A DNA stretch of 64,000 bases from Sinotaia quadrata (GCA_028829895.1 CM054181.1:45748759-45812758), one strand, 5' to 3'; positions 26,985 through 40,200 are shown, numbered from the stretch's first letter. Notes: generated from the letters alone by a model not told the origin. Made by a program: numbers and translations.

Positions 26985-27628
26985 ACATTACTGGTGAATC
27001 TTCCACCATAACAGGGAATGAATAACTATTCACGAGACCAAAATTTTCTGTTGGTTTTAAAATATACTTATAAAATTTCACAAGATAAAAATATCTAGGT
27101 AAGTTTTAAGACATACACATAGTTAATTCAACATGATTAGAAACAAGATAATATAATTTTACATTCCTCATTAATCACTGAGCATAAAAATATCAAACAT
27201 CTTATTATTGTCTCTCATTATAGGTCGTCATGTCTCTACACTTAAAGAGATGTCAGAACAATTTATCACAAAACATATTGACCATATTTTTCCTTGTATA
27301 AATTAGGGACAAGACGCGATATGTCTCTACACTTAAAGAGATGTAAGAACAATTTATCACAAAAAAATATTCACCATAATTTTCCTTGTATAAATGTTTG
27401 TATAAATTAGGGACCAGACGCGATATGTCTCTACACCTCAGGAATACAAGTGCAAACCATATGCAAAATCATAATCATCATTTCCTTTCAACAGAAAATA
27501 CAAAATTCACAATCATGTTAGCATGATTAACTCTGGATAAGATTGTTCCTTAATCCCTACCATACAGAAGACACAACATATTTATATAAAAATTTAACAG
27601 TATTTACATAGACTTATGCAATGGACCC
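26985..27628. other. Downstream flank of retrotransposon, with 95-105-bp duplication at 27225-27435
   Basis: ATGTCTCTACACTTAAAGAG occurs near 27230 and 27319, followed in both by CAATTTATCACAAAA and TTTTCCTTGTATAAAT. A third start of the unit is at 27424. This region could include the element's 3' LTR (transcribed leftwards), but I could not pair it with a 5' copy. Confidence 0.55.
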
Positions 27629-28240
27629 TTACACTTCCATTTCTACTGCTCTGGACAAATAGTCAGCCTCTACATTGTTTGTGTCTTTAATGACTTCAAC
27701 AGTATATCTATACTAGTGTAGTAGAAATGATCACCTGGTCAAATGGCCATTTGCCTTAGTCAAGTGGGCTAAATTGGCAAGAGGTTGGTGATCTGTTTGA
27801 ATGACAAAATTCTTGCCATATAGGTAGGCTTGGAATGTCTGGACTCCCCAAACAACTCTAAGACATTCTTTCTCTGAAGTAGAATAATTCTGTTCAGTCG
27901 CATTTAACATACGACTGGCATAGGCTACTGAATAGAAATATACTATCATGCTTCTGCATTAGTACAGCACCTAGTCCTGCACTGCTAGCATCTATTCTGT
28001 GTAAGAACTCTTCATTCAAATCAGCTAAATGGAAGACAGGAACTCGTGACAGGCTGTCTTTCAAACTAGAAAAGCTGGTTTCACACACCTCACTCCAAAT
28101 CACTGGCTTAGGTTTGCCTTTCCTCGTCAAATCAGTGAGTGGTTTGGCAATGGCACTGAACTTGGGAATTAATTTTCTATAGTAATTAGCCAACTCCCAG
28201 AAAGATTTAACATTTGTCTTGGACTTGGTCTCTCCTTCTC
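27629..28240 (-). pseudogene. Reverse-transcriptase connection and RNase H remnant of the Gmr1-like element
   Basis: The 27894-28193 frame carries ANYYRKLIPKFSAIAKPL, then a Trp-Ser-Glu segment and RIDASSAGLGAVL with the first RNase H aspartate. A frameshift leads into 27731-27949, which carries YSTSEKECL, the catalytic-Glu region, and IQTDHQPLANL, the TDH region. A further shift leads to EVIKDTNNVEADYLSRAVE, the usual end of the RNase H/connection region, and a stop at 27629. The order and motifs are diagnostic of Ty3/gypsy polymerases. At least two frameshifts separate the parts, so no functional enzyme can be made. Confidence 0.85.
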
Positions 28241-28390
28241 TTCAAGTTTTCTTTCTTTTGATGCCTCTGGCCACAGGAGACCTTGTCCCATTGTGTCCCA
28301 AATATTTGAATTTAAAATGTCCAAAGAAACATTTGTTTGGTTGAGCAGTGGGGTTACATTCCTCAAACGCTGGAATAATTTCTATAACAC

Positions 28391-28672
28391 TTAGATGTGT
28401 TCTTCCAGAGTCTGGGTAGCCACGTAAATGTCATCCATGAAGTTAGAGATTGAATCTTCTTTCATGGGTTCGATGAGCAATCTCATCATCTTTGTAAAAA
28501 TAGCTGGTGTTGTGAGAATACCTAACTGCATCCCATTTAGCACAAGTAAAACATACGGTTTCATAGCAGATTGGATTTTGATCCTGAAGTGCGACCATAA
28601 ATTCGCACAAACTCGTTTTTTCTGGGGTTTCTCAGTAAAAACATTATAACTTTCTTTTCTCACACTCCACAA
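28391..28672 (-). pseudogene. Reverse transcriptase fragment with FMDD active-site motif and internal deletion
   Basis: The frame opens with KESYNVFTEKP, typical of the region before the polymerase. It reaches SAMKPYVL and then jumps directly to NGMQLGILTTPAIFTKMMR and NFMDDIYVATQTLEEHI. The stretch that normally carries the first palm motifs (roughly a hundred residues) is missing between Tyr-Val-Leu and Leu-Asn-Gly-Met. The Met-Asp-Asp pair of the catalytic box is retained. Sequence from 28169 to 28366 continues the thumb in other frames with further damage. Confidence 0.82.
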
Positions 28673-28690
28673 CTGTTGAAATTCATAGTC

Positions 28691-29410
28691 TTAGAGTACT
28701 GGATTTAAAATAATGCCATCAACATTTTCAGCATTTGTCAAACCTGGGTGTGGTATGGATTCAGCATTGGGTACAGAGATAGCATCATCCTCTATTACAA
28801 TAGTAGTAACCATGTTATCAGGGCATTCTTTATATGCTTTCATCAGATTAGCATGAAAAATGTTTGTTTTCAATCTGATCTGAATTCCAATATTGTAACC
28901 ACTCAGTTTCTCAACAATTTCATAGGGTCCTTGCCATGATACATCTAGTTTGCTCCAGTGCAGAGGTAACAACAACACCACTTGCATATCAACTTCAATG
29001 TTAGATGCTTCCATTTTATGGTTGTAAAGATGTGCGTGTCTAGCTTTAGTTTTGTGTACATTCTCGGCCGCTATTTTACATGAAGTATCAATATGGTTGG
29101 TGTCAATATTTTTTACAGATTCTGCTAGCTTGCTCTTTGTCCAATATTCTCATACATATTATTGACATTGTTCCCCTAAGGTCCTATCATATAAGAGTTT
29201 GAAAGGTGAACATTGGGTTAAATCTTGTGGCACTTCACGCAACGCAAGCAAAAGTGCTGTCAAATATGGATCCCAATCACATGTTTTTTCCATGCACAAT
29301 TTTCTCAAAGACTTGTTAAGAGTAGCATTCCTTGCTATAAACATTGTGTATAATCATCTTACCAGTCCCGACAGTTGTTGGTTTGCATACCATCACATCA
29401 ACACTGGCAG
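28691..29410 (-). pseudogene. Integrase core end and C-terminal domain of the Gmr1-like element
   Basis: At about 29410-29345 a damaged Tyr-x-x-Gln-x-x-x-Gly-Leu-Val-Arg segment matches the helix that carries the catalytic Glu region. It is followed by RKLCMEKTCDWDPYL and LALREVPQDLTQCSPFKLLY (29159-29344). After a break, 28691-29014 carries VVLLLPLHWSKLDVSWQGPY and KTNIFHANLMKAY, the beta-barrel domain of Ty3-class integrases. The frame runs into ILNPVL, the linker that precedes the polymerase in integrase-first elements. Confidence 0.82.
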
Positions 29411-30394
29411 ACAAGGGTTCCCTACACTGAGACCACTCCTATACTCTTTCCCCTGGTGTGCAGAAGCAACCATTTGCCCTGACTGCCAATCTGGACAAAG
29501 CATTACCATTGATCTCTGAATCCATTGGCATTGATGCTACTACACTCCGCACACAGTCCATATAGATAAAATAATAAAATTACAATTCAAAATAGAGTCG
29601 ATACAAATTGCAGGTTAGTCCTGTCAGAGAATAGAAATGGAGTTATTAGAGGTAGGTAACTTAAAGTCTCTCTTGTTTTACATGACCTGGAGTAAGCAAT
29701 GCTTTGGCAGTCTTCACTTGTTTTTGCAACAATGTCACAATGTCTGTGTCAAGATGTGTCTCCACATGCGTCAAAAATACTGACGCATTGTTATATTCTC
29801 AAACGAACTTCAGCACTCACTGTGTCATTTCTTTCAAGCAGAACATGATGATTACAGTAATTCTGGTAACTACAATGTACTAGAATTCTCCTGATGTATC
29901 CAGCACATACATCAAAGTGTATAGTGTACTCCTTATGCTTACACACCGCAACGATTATTGTGAAGAGTTAAAAATACTACCTCTTTATTTGCTTATTCAT
30001 GATTGTAGTTTGACAGCACAACAGTTAAATGCAAATGATAAGCCAAGAAAGGGCAAAACAGATTGTTTCCCACATTTATTTGTTTATTTTGCTCATTCTT
30101 TTGTTCTTTCTAAAATTGCCAGTACTTATAAATGATGGTACGATTTGGGTTGGTATCATTTCTACATTGCAAGCATTTTTGTGTTCTACACATTATCTCT
30201 AATTTTTCTATTTCCAAATGTTGATATCGAACCAATTACCAACATTTTGTTGCTCAACATGTCTGACAATGTAGTATACTATTATTAATAATAAAAGAAA
30301 AAATATTAGCATCAAGGACATGGTAGAAAGCTTCCATGGTTTATGCTTCACAATTCTGCTGAAAGGCGTGTAGGTTCCACTTTGCTTCGATGTA
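29411..30394. other. Upstream flank of the retrotransposon, no clear gene
   Basis: May contain decayed gag/protease of the element read leftwards, but no motif is secure. No zinc knuckle or protease triad is visible. Confidence 0.4.
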
Positions 30395-30752
30395 TGAGCA
30401 AAACATTAATTGCTAGTTATGAATAAGAGATAAAACATTAATTGCTATATATAAATAAGAGATAAAATATTAATTGCTATGTATGAATAAGAGATAAATA
30501 TAAATAAGAGATAAAATATTAATTGCTATGTATGAATAAGAGATAAAATATTAATTGCTATGTATGAATAAGAGATAAATATAAATAAGAGATAAAATAT
30601 TAATTGCTATATATGAATAAGAGATAAAATATTAATTGCTATGTATGAATAAGAGATAAATATAATAAGAGGTAAAAAGATAAAACATTAATTGCTAGTT
30701 ATGAATAAGAGATAAAACATTAATTGCTAGTTATGAATAAGAGATAAAACAG
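30395..30752. repeat. 32-bp minisatellite with composite units
   Basis: Units of the type GAATAAGAGATAAAATATTA plus ATTGCTATGTAT, about ten copies. Some units carry an inserted AAATATAAATAAGAGAT, producing alternating short and long units. Confidence 0.9.
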
Positions 30753-30851
30753 GTGGCGATGGATTACCGAAATAATGTAAGAGTAAATGGGTATCGATTG
30801 ATTAATGTATTACTGTTGCGAATGTTGTCCACGTTTGTTTTCTAAGTGTTC

Positions 30852-30972
30852 TTCCGAACTTAACGTATAAATGTGTAGCCTGTTGGTTATCCCAGTATCC
30901 TCCTTCCGAACTTAACGTATAAATGTGTAGCCTGTTGGTTATCCCAGTATCCTCCTTCCGAACTTAACGCTT
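30852..30972. repeat. 52-bp tandem repeat, 2.3 copies
   Basis: TTCCGAACTTAACGTATAAA starts at 30852 and 30904, and a partial third copy starts at 30956. Confidence 0.95.
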
Positions 30973-31008
30973 AAGTTATGTTATACTTTCGAAGATTAGG
31001 TCCTAACA

Positions 31009-31194
<186 letters not shown>

Positions 31195-32511
31195 AAAAAG
31201 AAAGAATGTAATGCTTCATTTTGTTGTTTCGGAAACAAAATAAGAATTTTCGAAATAATACCCATTTAATTTAGTCAAGTTTGATTTTATGAACTTCGTT
31301 ATTGGAGAATATTTTTCTTGAAAGATAAAAAAATCTACTAACCTAACTAGAGATTACTGAAGTGAAGTCACAATAAAGGCAATTTGCTTTTGTCTTTTAT
31401 AATTGTATTTGTTTTTAATTTTAATTTTACTGTTTTGTGTATTAGAGAGGAGGAAAACGGTTATTATTTAACGACATTTTTATTATGTCTCTAATTTAAA
31501 TCTTATTTAAAATTTTCATGCACATAGTATTATGTGTTTAACTTTAAAACTTTTTGTTTTTTTTGCCTTGACTGATGATTGCTTTCGATCGAGACTTCAC
31601 ATAGCATCACAACCTTCGCACGGTATCCTGCCTAGAAACCATTTTGTCATCTGTCATTTATTTCAGCACGGCACATTTTCTTTGTGCTACTTTTTATTTT
31701 TATTTTCTTTCTCTCTTTTTAATTTAAAAATTGATTCAGCATTTTTTAATACTATTTTTAAGGTTACTCAGCAACAGCAGAGGACGTTGCGCGCCTGCAC
31801 AATAATCTTTTCGCCAACTACAAACGAGTTATCCCCCCTGTGTATAACCAAACACATGCGGTCAAAGTTCGACTTTCACTGTTTCTACTTATGATCCATG
31901 ACTTGGTGAGTAATTATTTTTTATGCAACCATGCATAAATCATTTTAGAAAAAAATATTGCGTCAATGTACTTTATCATAATATAAATGTAATCCTCCAA
32001 CGATATTAAGTGGAACAAAGTTTTAAAGTACAATAGTTTTATTGTTGTTCAGTGAATAGCTTAGCATTCAAAATATCGGAAGTCAGGGTGTAATCTTCGT
32101 CAGTAATATTTTCTGATTTATAATTAACTGGACCGCGCACCTGTTTATTTTTTCAGCAATAGTTTGTACCCGTGTGACTCCTTTATTATGAACTTTTATT
32201 GTTAAATATACTACATGTATACTTTACTACACAGGTATTTGCAAGAATCGTGCATGTATAAAACCTAAGAAATCGTAAGTCTGAAAGAAGAGAGGCATGT
32301 GGTTTATTTGTTTTCATACAATTTTCAATTAGGTATGTGGTTTATTTGTTTTCATAAAATTTTCAATCAGTAACTAGTCTCACTTTTCTTAACATGCTAA
32401 CGTCATTCAACGCAATAAATAGTTGAGTTTTCAAAGATGCTGGCCCCCCCACAAAATCAGCTTTACTGTTTTAGACAGTTTGTTCTGAAGAGAATGTGCA
32501 CGACTAATTTC
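31195..32511. other. Upstream region of receptor gene, nothing recognised
   Basis: Searched by eye for the missing 5' exons of the receptor; none found. A 35-bp duplication (GTGGTTTATTTGTTTTCATA) lies near 32298-32365. Confidence 0.4.
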
Positions 32512-32527
32512 GTGTGTGTGTGCGCGC

Positions 32528-32613
<86 letters not shown>
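32512..32613. repeat. (GT)n/(GC)n compound microsatellite
   Basis: GTGTGTGTGC, then about ten CG/GC units, then about 36 GT units. The alternating purine-pyrimidine tract could adopt Z-DNA. Confidence 0.97.
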
Positions 32614-32615
<2 letters not shown>

Positions 32616-32797
32616 GGTCGCATACGATGTCCGTAAACTACTGTGTCTGGACTGTGGGTCGTTCCATTCTTCATGGTCAGTGCTTGTCAAACCCACATCC
32701 AGAATAATGTGACATCCAAGATAAAGTGCCGATCTGCCAGTAAAATACACATGAGCTAAGAAATTGTCCTCGTGTGTTCTCTGACAGACATTTTCAA
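32614..32797 (-). mobile_element. Short retroelement 3' end with (AC)n tail, copy 1
   Basis: About 180 bp nearly identical to 59870-60045, in the same orientation and likewise abutting a GT/AC array. Both copies end at the same point (CTCTGACAGA on the + strand). Read leftwards, both keep the same open frame, including RTHEDNFLAH, YFTGRSALYLGCHIILDV and STDHEEWNDPQSRHS. A truncated LINE or a SINE ending in an AC tail is likely; the family is not identified. Confidence 0.7.
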
Positions 32798-34189
32798 AAT
32801 GGAGAAACATGATGACGTAGGTGTATACTTTGCGGCGAATCAATTCTCATCTAGGAAGTATTCGCGAATCAGGTTATATGACGTCACGGGAAACATCTTT
32901 TGACGTCATGCGAGAAACAAATGCAAGGCCTCAAGTGATAACAAGGGCATGTCTGTGTGTATTTTGGTATCTTTCCAGCATCATAAGAAATTGTGTTGGT
33001 TCCAAAGGGTTTTAAACATGGCCAACAAAAATCGCGTCTTGGAGTCTATAGTTTGAACTTTCTTTGTTCATGTCTGTCTGGACAGTAAATATGTGACGTC
33101 ACAACTCCCTTAGGCAAGACATCACCGACACTAGTGAATATATCTAATTCTTAACTGTGTGGGGAGGGGGAGGGGGGAAATGTAAAGTGGAACAGTTTCA
33201 AACGAACTAAGAGTTTGCTCGAAATTACTTATTTGTAAAATAACAAATATTTTAGTACTATATAGTAAAGACTACAAATTATGCCCTATAATATTGTTTG
33301 TGATTTAGGAACTTGAATGATATTCAAGACATTTGCTTTGATTGAAACTCAGGTGTACAATAGTTGGAAGCTCTGTTCAGGTTTTCTGTTTAGTTGAAAA
33401 TGATATCATTGCTCTCGAAAAGAGATCAACAGGAAGACATCTCCTTCCCCCCAAAATCACGTCACGTGGTCAAGGCCAGATATCTTAAGCATTAGGCATC
33501 TATTACAGTGTTTGTCACAACTTAATTTTTTTTTAAATACAACTATTTGTTTTAAAATGTAAAATGTTTATATCTATCTATCTAAATGTTTATAAAATAA
33601 CGAGCTTTCTCTGGTTTGTGCAATCTCACAGGCACGAGGATCTTTTCGGTCGCCCTAATGTGTATTCAACTTCGCTACTCTATTAAAATATACTCTTGCT
33701 TTTCTTATCTAAAATTATCAAATAATACAATTTTGTTAATATTATCAAAACCAACAGAAACAAAAGTGTTCATTGTTTCAACATCAGAAAAGAAAATCAA
33801 ATATCTATCGTACCATTATTGATTTTCTCATGCATATTGTGAATGTGACCAAAGTTTCGATACATAGGATTATATACACCAAGGGCTATAACTATATTTG
33901 TTTTTTTTAAAGTTACCCTCCTTGTCTTCTTTAGAAATGTGTCTCTGATGATCATAGCTCCAGAAAAAGGATTTGCTTTTCTTTGCAAAATCCGCTTGGT
34001 TTTTTTGTTTGTGTTATTGTTGCTTGCGAGCAATTCCCCAGTTTCTATACAGAAATATAAATAAAATACAGTTAATAACCTTTCTACAAAAATATCTATA
34101 TTTTTCCTAGTACTTTTATTGATGTTTTCTTTGCAACATCATCAAGCTGGATTCAGGACATAATAATATTTAATTATTTCCCGATCCAG
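32798..34189. other. Region upstream of the first found receptor exon
   Basis: If the gene extends upstream this is intron 2. It contains a G-rich run at 33161-33177 and a CATCTATC tract near 33570. No receptor exon 2 candidate with matching phase was found. Confidence 0.4.
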
Positions 34190-34234
34190 GACATGAAAAA
34201 TCAAGTGTTGACCACCAGTGGCTGGGTAAATATG
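34190..34234 (+). CDS. Receptor exon of 45 bases (classical exon 3)
   Basis: Acceptor CCCGATCCAG, donor GTATGT, exactly 15 codons in phase 0 ending in Trp-Val-Asn-Met. It encodes [15 protein letters not shown], the strand leading into loop D. Nicotinic receptor genes classically have a 45-base exon at this position, which supports both the call and its boundaries. Confidence 0.93.
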
Positions 34235-34940
34235 GTATGTAATCTTTTCTCACTCACTCACTCACTCACTCACTCACTCACTCACTCGTTCACTCAATGA
34301 CATAGTTAATTTTTATTTCTTCTTCATATAGTTTATGCTCGTTTCTTTCATTTGGTATCTTTCAGTGCTTTGATTAATGTTTACACTTTACTTTCACTTT
34401 AGGTTTACTAATTATAAGTAAGCATACGTATACACGGTTCTCTAGGTGGACGCCTACTTATTTCATTCGATCACGATATCGATCGTTCTATCTTGTGTTT
34501 CCCATTAAATTTCTATATTTAAATCATTCAATCATTCATATAGTTAGTTTCGTTTCTGACCCCCTCCCTCCTACCCCACCAACCCTCGTCAATCTTTGCT
34601 TTTCTTCTTCTTTATTTTTCCTTTTCCTTTTAAAAAATTTCGTTCAACTCCTGCTTCTTTCTTCTTAATGTGCAAATATTATCCGGTTCATTGCTTTTAA
34701 ATTTTTCTGTCGTTTGCTTTCATATCTCTTTCCATGATGACGTTTACGTATAGACAGACAGACTGACAGACAGACAGGCAGATAGACAGATAGATGGATG
34801 GATAGATATACAGACAGACAGATAGATAGGTAGGTAGATAGATAGATGGATAGATGGATGGATGGATGGACGGACGGACGGATGGATGGATAGATGGATA
34901 GATAGATAGATAGATAGATGGATGGATGGACGGACGGACG

Positions 34941-35027
<87 letters not shown>

Positions 35028-35625
35028 GTAATTGTGTTTGAATATGTTAAATTAAAACTAATTTCATAATCTGAGAAGCTACTACACATGATATCAGTAC
35101 ATTCATTTTAATCGAAAATACGATTGAGAACCTGTCTTCGAAATACAGGACAATGTATGTGTAAACTCAAGAAAAAGACCATCCTGTACTATCGAGGGCA
35201 TCCGTATTAAAAAAAAATATTAATAACAATATTCTTGCCTTGCGATGAGTTCGCCATTTAGATTGACATTTTTCAGACGTCTCGGGGGAGTTTGCTTATT
35301 GTGACGTCAGCTCAGAACAACTATTTCTAAAGCTAATAACTTAGAACACGTTTTTTTTCTATATATTATTTGCGCGACACAGTGGAAATAACCTTTGAGC
35401 AAGTTTTATTTGTCCAGTTATCCTTTAAGCCTAGTCTTCACCTGCGTTCGTAAAAAATAAAGCGAATCAAAAATGAAGTATAAAATTGACTTACAAATTC
35501 ACCTTTTGGCTAAGTATTATATCTATATTTTTTAAAACGGTATCATGTAAGTCAAACATTTACTATTCAGTAAATTGTAATTATATAAATACGGTCAAGC
35601 CTCTATCTATCTATCTATCTATCTG

Positions 35626-35656
<31 letters not shown>

Positions 35657-35657
35657 G

Positions 35658-35720
<63 letters not shown>

Positions 35721-38413
35721 GTCTGTCTGTCCGCCCGTCCGTTCGTCCGTCCGTCCGCCTGTCTGTCTGTCTGTCTATCTATTGTGCTATTTCCTTAATT
35801 TGTTTTTAAAAGAAAAGCTGTTCACTTTTTCTTGTCGGCAAATTTGTTAACTTCCAGCTGCAGCACGTCATACCTTATTTTTGCTTCACATATCTGTGAT
35901 TTACATAGATGAAACCATGACACACTGTTTGCCATAAATGACACCCACTTACCAAACCATAAGCACTGTACTATAGGCTCAGACAACCTTAACTGCATTC
36001 CAGAAATAATATCCATTAGCCATGCCACCACATTTGTGCTAAAGAATTTGGAATACATTTATTTTCTTCATCATCAAATGCGCCTAATATATGAACTTTC
36101 CACTATACAAATGCAGAGAGAATGAAATAGACAGAAAAAGAGATGCAAAGTTATTTCCCTTTAAATTCGACCATTTTTTTAATGACAAGAACCAAAGTTT
36201 TGTGAACACCAAGAATTTGATAAAAGTACATCTACTTGTACCTCTGCCCACCTTTGAGAATTGCCTTCTTCAATTTACAGACCACCGTCTGAAATCTTCA
36301 ACTTTACTATTGATAATTAATTGTTTAGATATTGTGTTTCGTATGGAAACCTAGCTCATTGCAAAAGAAGACGAAGAAAATAATGGGTAGATTTGATATG
36401 TGTTAAGTATGAGACACAAAGTCGTTTACTCGTCCAGCACTTGAAGAAAGCATTACTATCATCCTAATTGATGTTATTTCCCTCGTTTGAATATTCACTT
36501 CGGCCTTCCATTTCTCGACCATAATTCTTTTGAACAAGTCAAATCAACTCTAACACTTCAAAATGTTTCCTTTATCCTCCGCCTAGCTGTACAAATACAC
36601 TAGGTGATTCTCCGTTTTAGGCCAATAGGACGTTTTCTTTCTTTCTCGAATTTTGTAGTGACAGCAGTGGTGTCTTAATGATTCTACGTTTTTTCAACTT
36701 TTGCTCAGACTGCCGCACTGACCTACATGTCATAGTTCTTAGAATCTCTTCACAACTTCAACTTCGAGCTGTCTGTCAGAATGCCAGCCTACAGATATGG
36801 CCACATATTAGAGTGGATCAATGGTGTACTGACTTCCACCGATGTTTTAATTAACTTGACTTCAGATCATTAAGTATCATATGTCATCTTCACCTATCTG
36901 TCACTGACCCTGTCCTAATTTACATCTTTAAAAAGATAAAATCTACCCGATTAAAAGACTTCAACTCACCTTTTTCATTCCATCACGTCATGCAACTATA
37001 CACAATCATACTGCTGACCAGCTATATACACGTGTGTATTCTCTGCTTGACACGCGTGTCCCAAGAATTAAACAAAGTCTGAAAATAAGTCGGGTTGGAT
37101 CATCCAAAACAAGCACAACATTTTATTTCATCTCTTACGGTACATAAATCAGTGGTAAAAAAAAAAAAACTGCTGTCAGCACCACATATCCGTGGACGGC
37201 AAGAAATAAATCTGTATTGTTACCTACCACAGTCTTCCAGATGAGTTCCGATTTCACCTTGACATTGTGAACGCTATTAGAAATCAAAGTGATAAGAGTC
37301 CATTACCTGACCTGCATTTCCCCTTGACATTGTGAACGCTATTAGAAATCACAGTGATAAAATTCCATTACCTGACCTGCATTTCCCGAAGTTGATGATG
37401 CAGAATTTCAATAACAACTTTATCCAACATTTCATCCTGTGACGTTTCTATGAATACCTACGAAGAACTATGCAAAAGTCAAGTGGACTTTGATTCTCTT
37501 CCAGTTTAACTGATTTTTGAATGTTTAGACGCTATGTATTTGACATTTTCCTATCACATTTTAAATTAAGCTATTTCAAGGTCTACTTGAAATTAGTTTT
37601 TTTAAGCGACATCTCAGCCGTTCTTGAAAAAGTTGTTTTGTTGTTTTGCCTCAATGAGCTTCTCGCCCAAATCATCATAGCCCATGTAGTGATTTTTAAA
37701 GAGCATTTTATCGCTATATTAGCACTGAAACGTTTAAATATGTTGATGACTTCTCTCGACTTTGGTTGCTGGAAGGATTTTAATTATCACACTAATTTTA
37801 TTTGAACTTTTACACTAATTTATTTGCAGCCATAATATACGTATATATTGAATAAAAAAAACAAATTGTGTCCATAAATGATAAACATTCCAGCCTAGAA
37901 CGTTTTGCAAATCTCCGATCTGGGACCTTTTCTTCTCATAATTTATATACATCTTATATCCTGTCTCATATATCACCACTCATTGCGCCCCGAGTTGTAC
38001 AGTGATGATATTCAACTATACAACTCAAGCTTCTCTAATGAAATTGCTTACGTCATTCGAAGTGTTGATGCGTATATCCAGTGGCGCTTTTCACTCTAAG
38101 TAATGGCAATAAAACTAAAGTCATGCTTGTTGCTCCTAAGAGAGCTTGCAAATCCTTATCTCCGGCAGATTCAATGAGTAATGGTGATGCTTCCCTTAAA
38201 TTATTCACTCACTTAGAAATCCTTTTGGCAGCTCTCTCCCCCTACCAAAAAAAACTCACTTCTGTAGCTAAATGAATCATATTCACAAGTTTATCCACTC
38301 TAACTACCACTTCAGTGAGAATAAGACACAACATCTCTTTGTTTGCCTCGCTATCTGATTCCTGCCCTAATTACCTATCTGATCTTGCAAATATTGGTAC
38401 TGCTGCTGCAGCC

Positions 38414-38450
<37 letters not shown>

Positions 38451-39147
38451 CCTTTTTCCACGACTTCTGTTTGACTGTCCGTTGTGAACCAAGGTCTCGA
38501 AATCTTACCAAGATTCTGGTAGATCCAAAGTTTTACGGGGTATGTGAGCATTCCAAGGAGCGCTACTTTGAGTAGTGGGGCGAGTGTGTTGTTCCCAGGG
38601 AGTTTATTCAGGTTGCCTTCCAACTCAGATGTTATGTTCCTCACGGCTCCTATCACTATAGGTATCACTTCTGCTTTGACATTTTACAGTCTTTGAATTT
38701 CTAATCTGAGGTCTTGGTATTTTTCAATTTTTTTCTCTTTCTTTTGTTTTTATGTTTCTATCACTTGGAACAGCGATATCATTGATTGTTGCTGTTCTGT
38801 TGGATTTATTGAGAACTACAATGTCTGGTCTTCGTACAGGAATCACTCGATGTGTTCTTACCTGGAAGTCCCACAGTATTTTGACTTTTCTTTCGGTAAC
38901 TGCTTCTGGTTGATGCATCCATGCTCTTTTTGCGATTTTATTTCTCGATAATTTTCACATAGACTTTTACGAATGAGATTTTGCCATTTCGTTGTGTCTT
39001 TTGGTGTATTCTGTTCCAACCAGAAACTGACACCTAGATAACATATACTTGTTGTTTCATCCATTATTATTATTATAATTATTACAGGTGAAATGATTCT
39101 GAGTGGAGATATATATGGGTGTGCACGTGCGTGCGGGCTTGAGTGAA

Positions 39148-39235
<88 letters not shown>

Positions 39236-40148
39236 CATAAACATAATCATTCTTGCCATTACATATTTGTTTGGTTAGTGGGTGGTGGATGAGAGGTTAG
39301 GGAATTGTAAAAATTGTTTAAGCTGTTTTATTTTACATTTAAGAGTATCATCGACAGCCCATTTTTGGTAAGGCGAAGACCTGAGCACTCTCTTCGCAAT
39401 TATTCCGCACGTGGCTAACTTTCCTTGGCTTGAAATAAATAATTTGGGTTTCCAGGGATTTTTTGGCTCACTGTAGTATCGACAAATAGTTAACAATCAA
39501 TCAGGCGCTTCGTTGTAACACTACGGCTATCGACCGTGCGAGTTCCCAGACCAATAGAAAAGAATCTTCCATTTCGTTCTTTTGAACACTTGTTACCTTA
39601 GCAACCGACAGACGCGACGTTAGTCTGGACAGAAAGATCATAAAAGATTTTTTTCATGTTTTATCTAATATGTGATGGTAGATTTCAGAACTTACCGAAG
39701 AGTGTTTTACACATTGTCAGTCTTGGAAATGTAGAAAAATGACAAGCAGAATCGTGCTATTTTCTAATCAATAACCGATTTATTTTACTTTCTTTTTCTT
39801 TCGCAATGAAACTTATAATTATTTTTAAATTAAACCTGTTAGACTTGTAGCAAAACTAATAGATTTTTATGACATGTTTGTCCGCTGCAAACAAAGTTAT
39901 TGTGATTTCGCCTAAAAAATATTAGACATTGTAATACAACATTAAACTGATCATAATACTCATCCTGTAGCACATTATATCACTTCACTTATATCAGTGT
40001 GTAGGTTCGCTTTGTGTAACTCAAACAGTAACATAATACTGTAAGTTCAATTTGTGTAACTCAAATAGTAACAGAATACTATTCTACAGAAAATTAACAA
40101 AAATAAGCACACGTGTGACTGCACTCATCTTTTCAGGGTCGCACTCAG

Positions 40149-40200
<52 letters not shown>

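Larger units (their letters stand above)
27629..29410 (-). mobile_element. Degenerate Ty3/gypsy-class retrotransposon with integrase before reverse transcriptase
   Basis: Reading leftwards from about 29410, the minus strand gives the end of an integrase core, an integrase C-terminal domain, an internally deleted reverse transcriptase, and RNase H down to a stop at 27629-27631. The sequence is broken by several frameshifts and stops. Integrase upstream of reverse transcriptase is the Ty1/copia order, yet the domains read as Ty3/gypsy type. That combination is known for Gmr1-like elements. No long terminal repeats could be matched by eye. The element is a dead fragment. Confidence 0.8.

Noticed and set aside
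27100..30394. Long terminal repeats of the Gmr1-like element
   Set aside because: No pair of matching direct repeats could be found by eye around 27629-29410.
31532..31894. 120-codon + frame considered as a missing 5' receptor exon
   Set aside because: No similarity to the nicotinic N-terminal region and no donor in the phase needed to join 34190.
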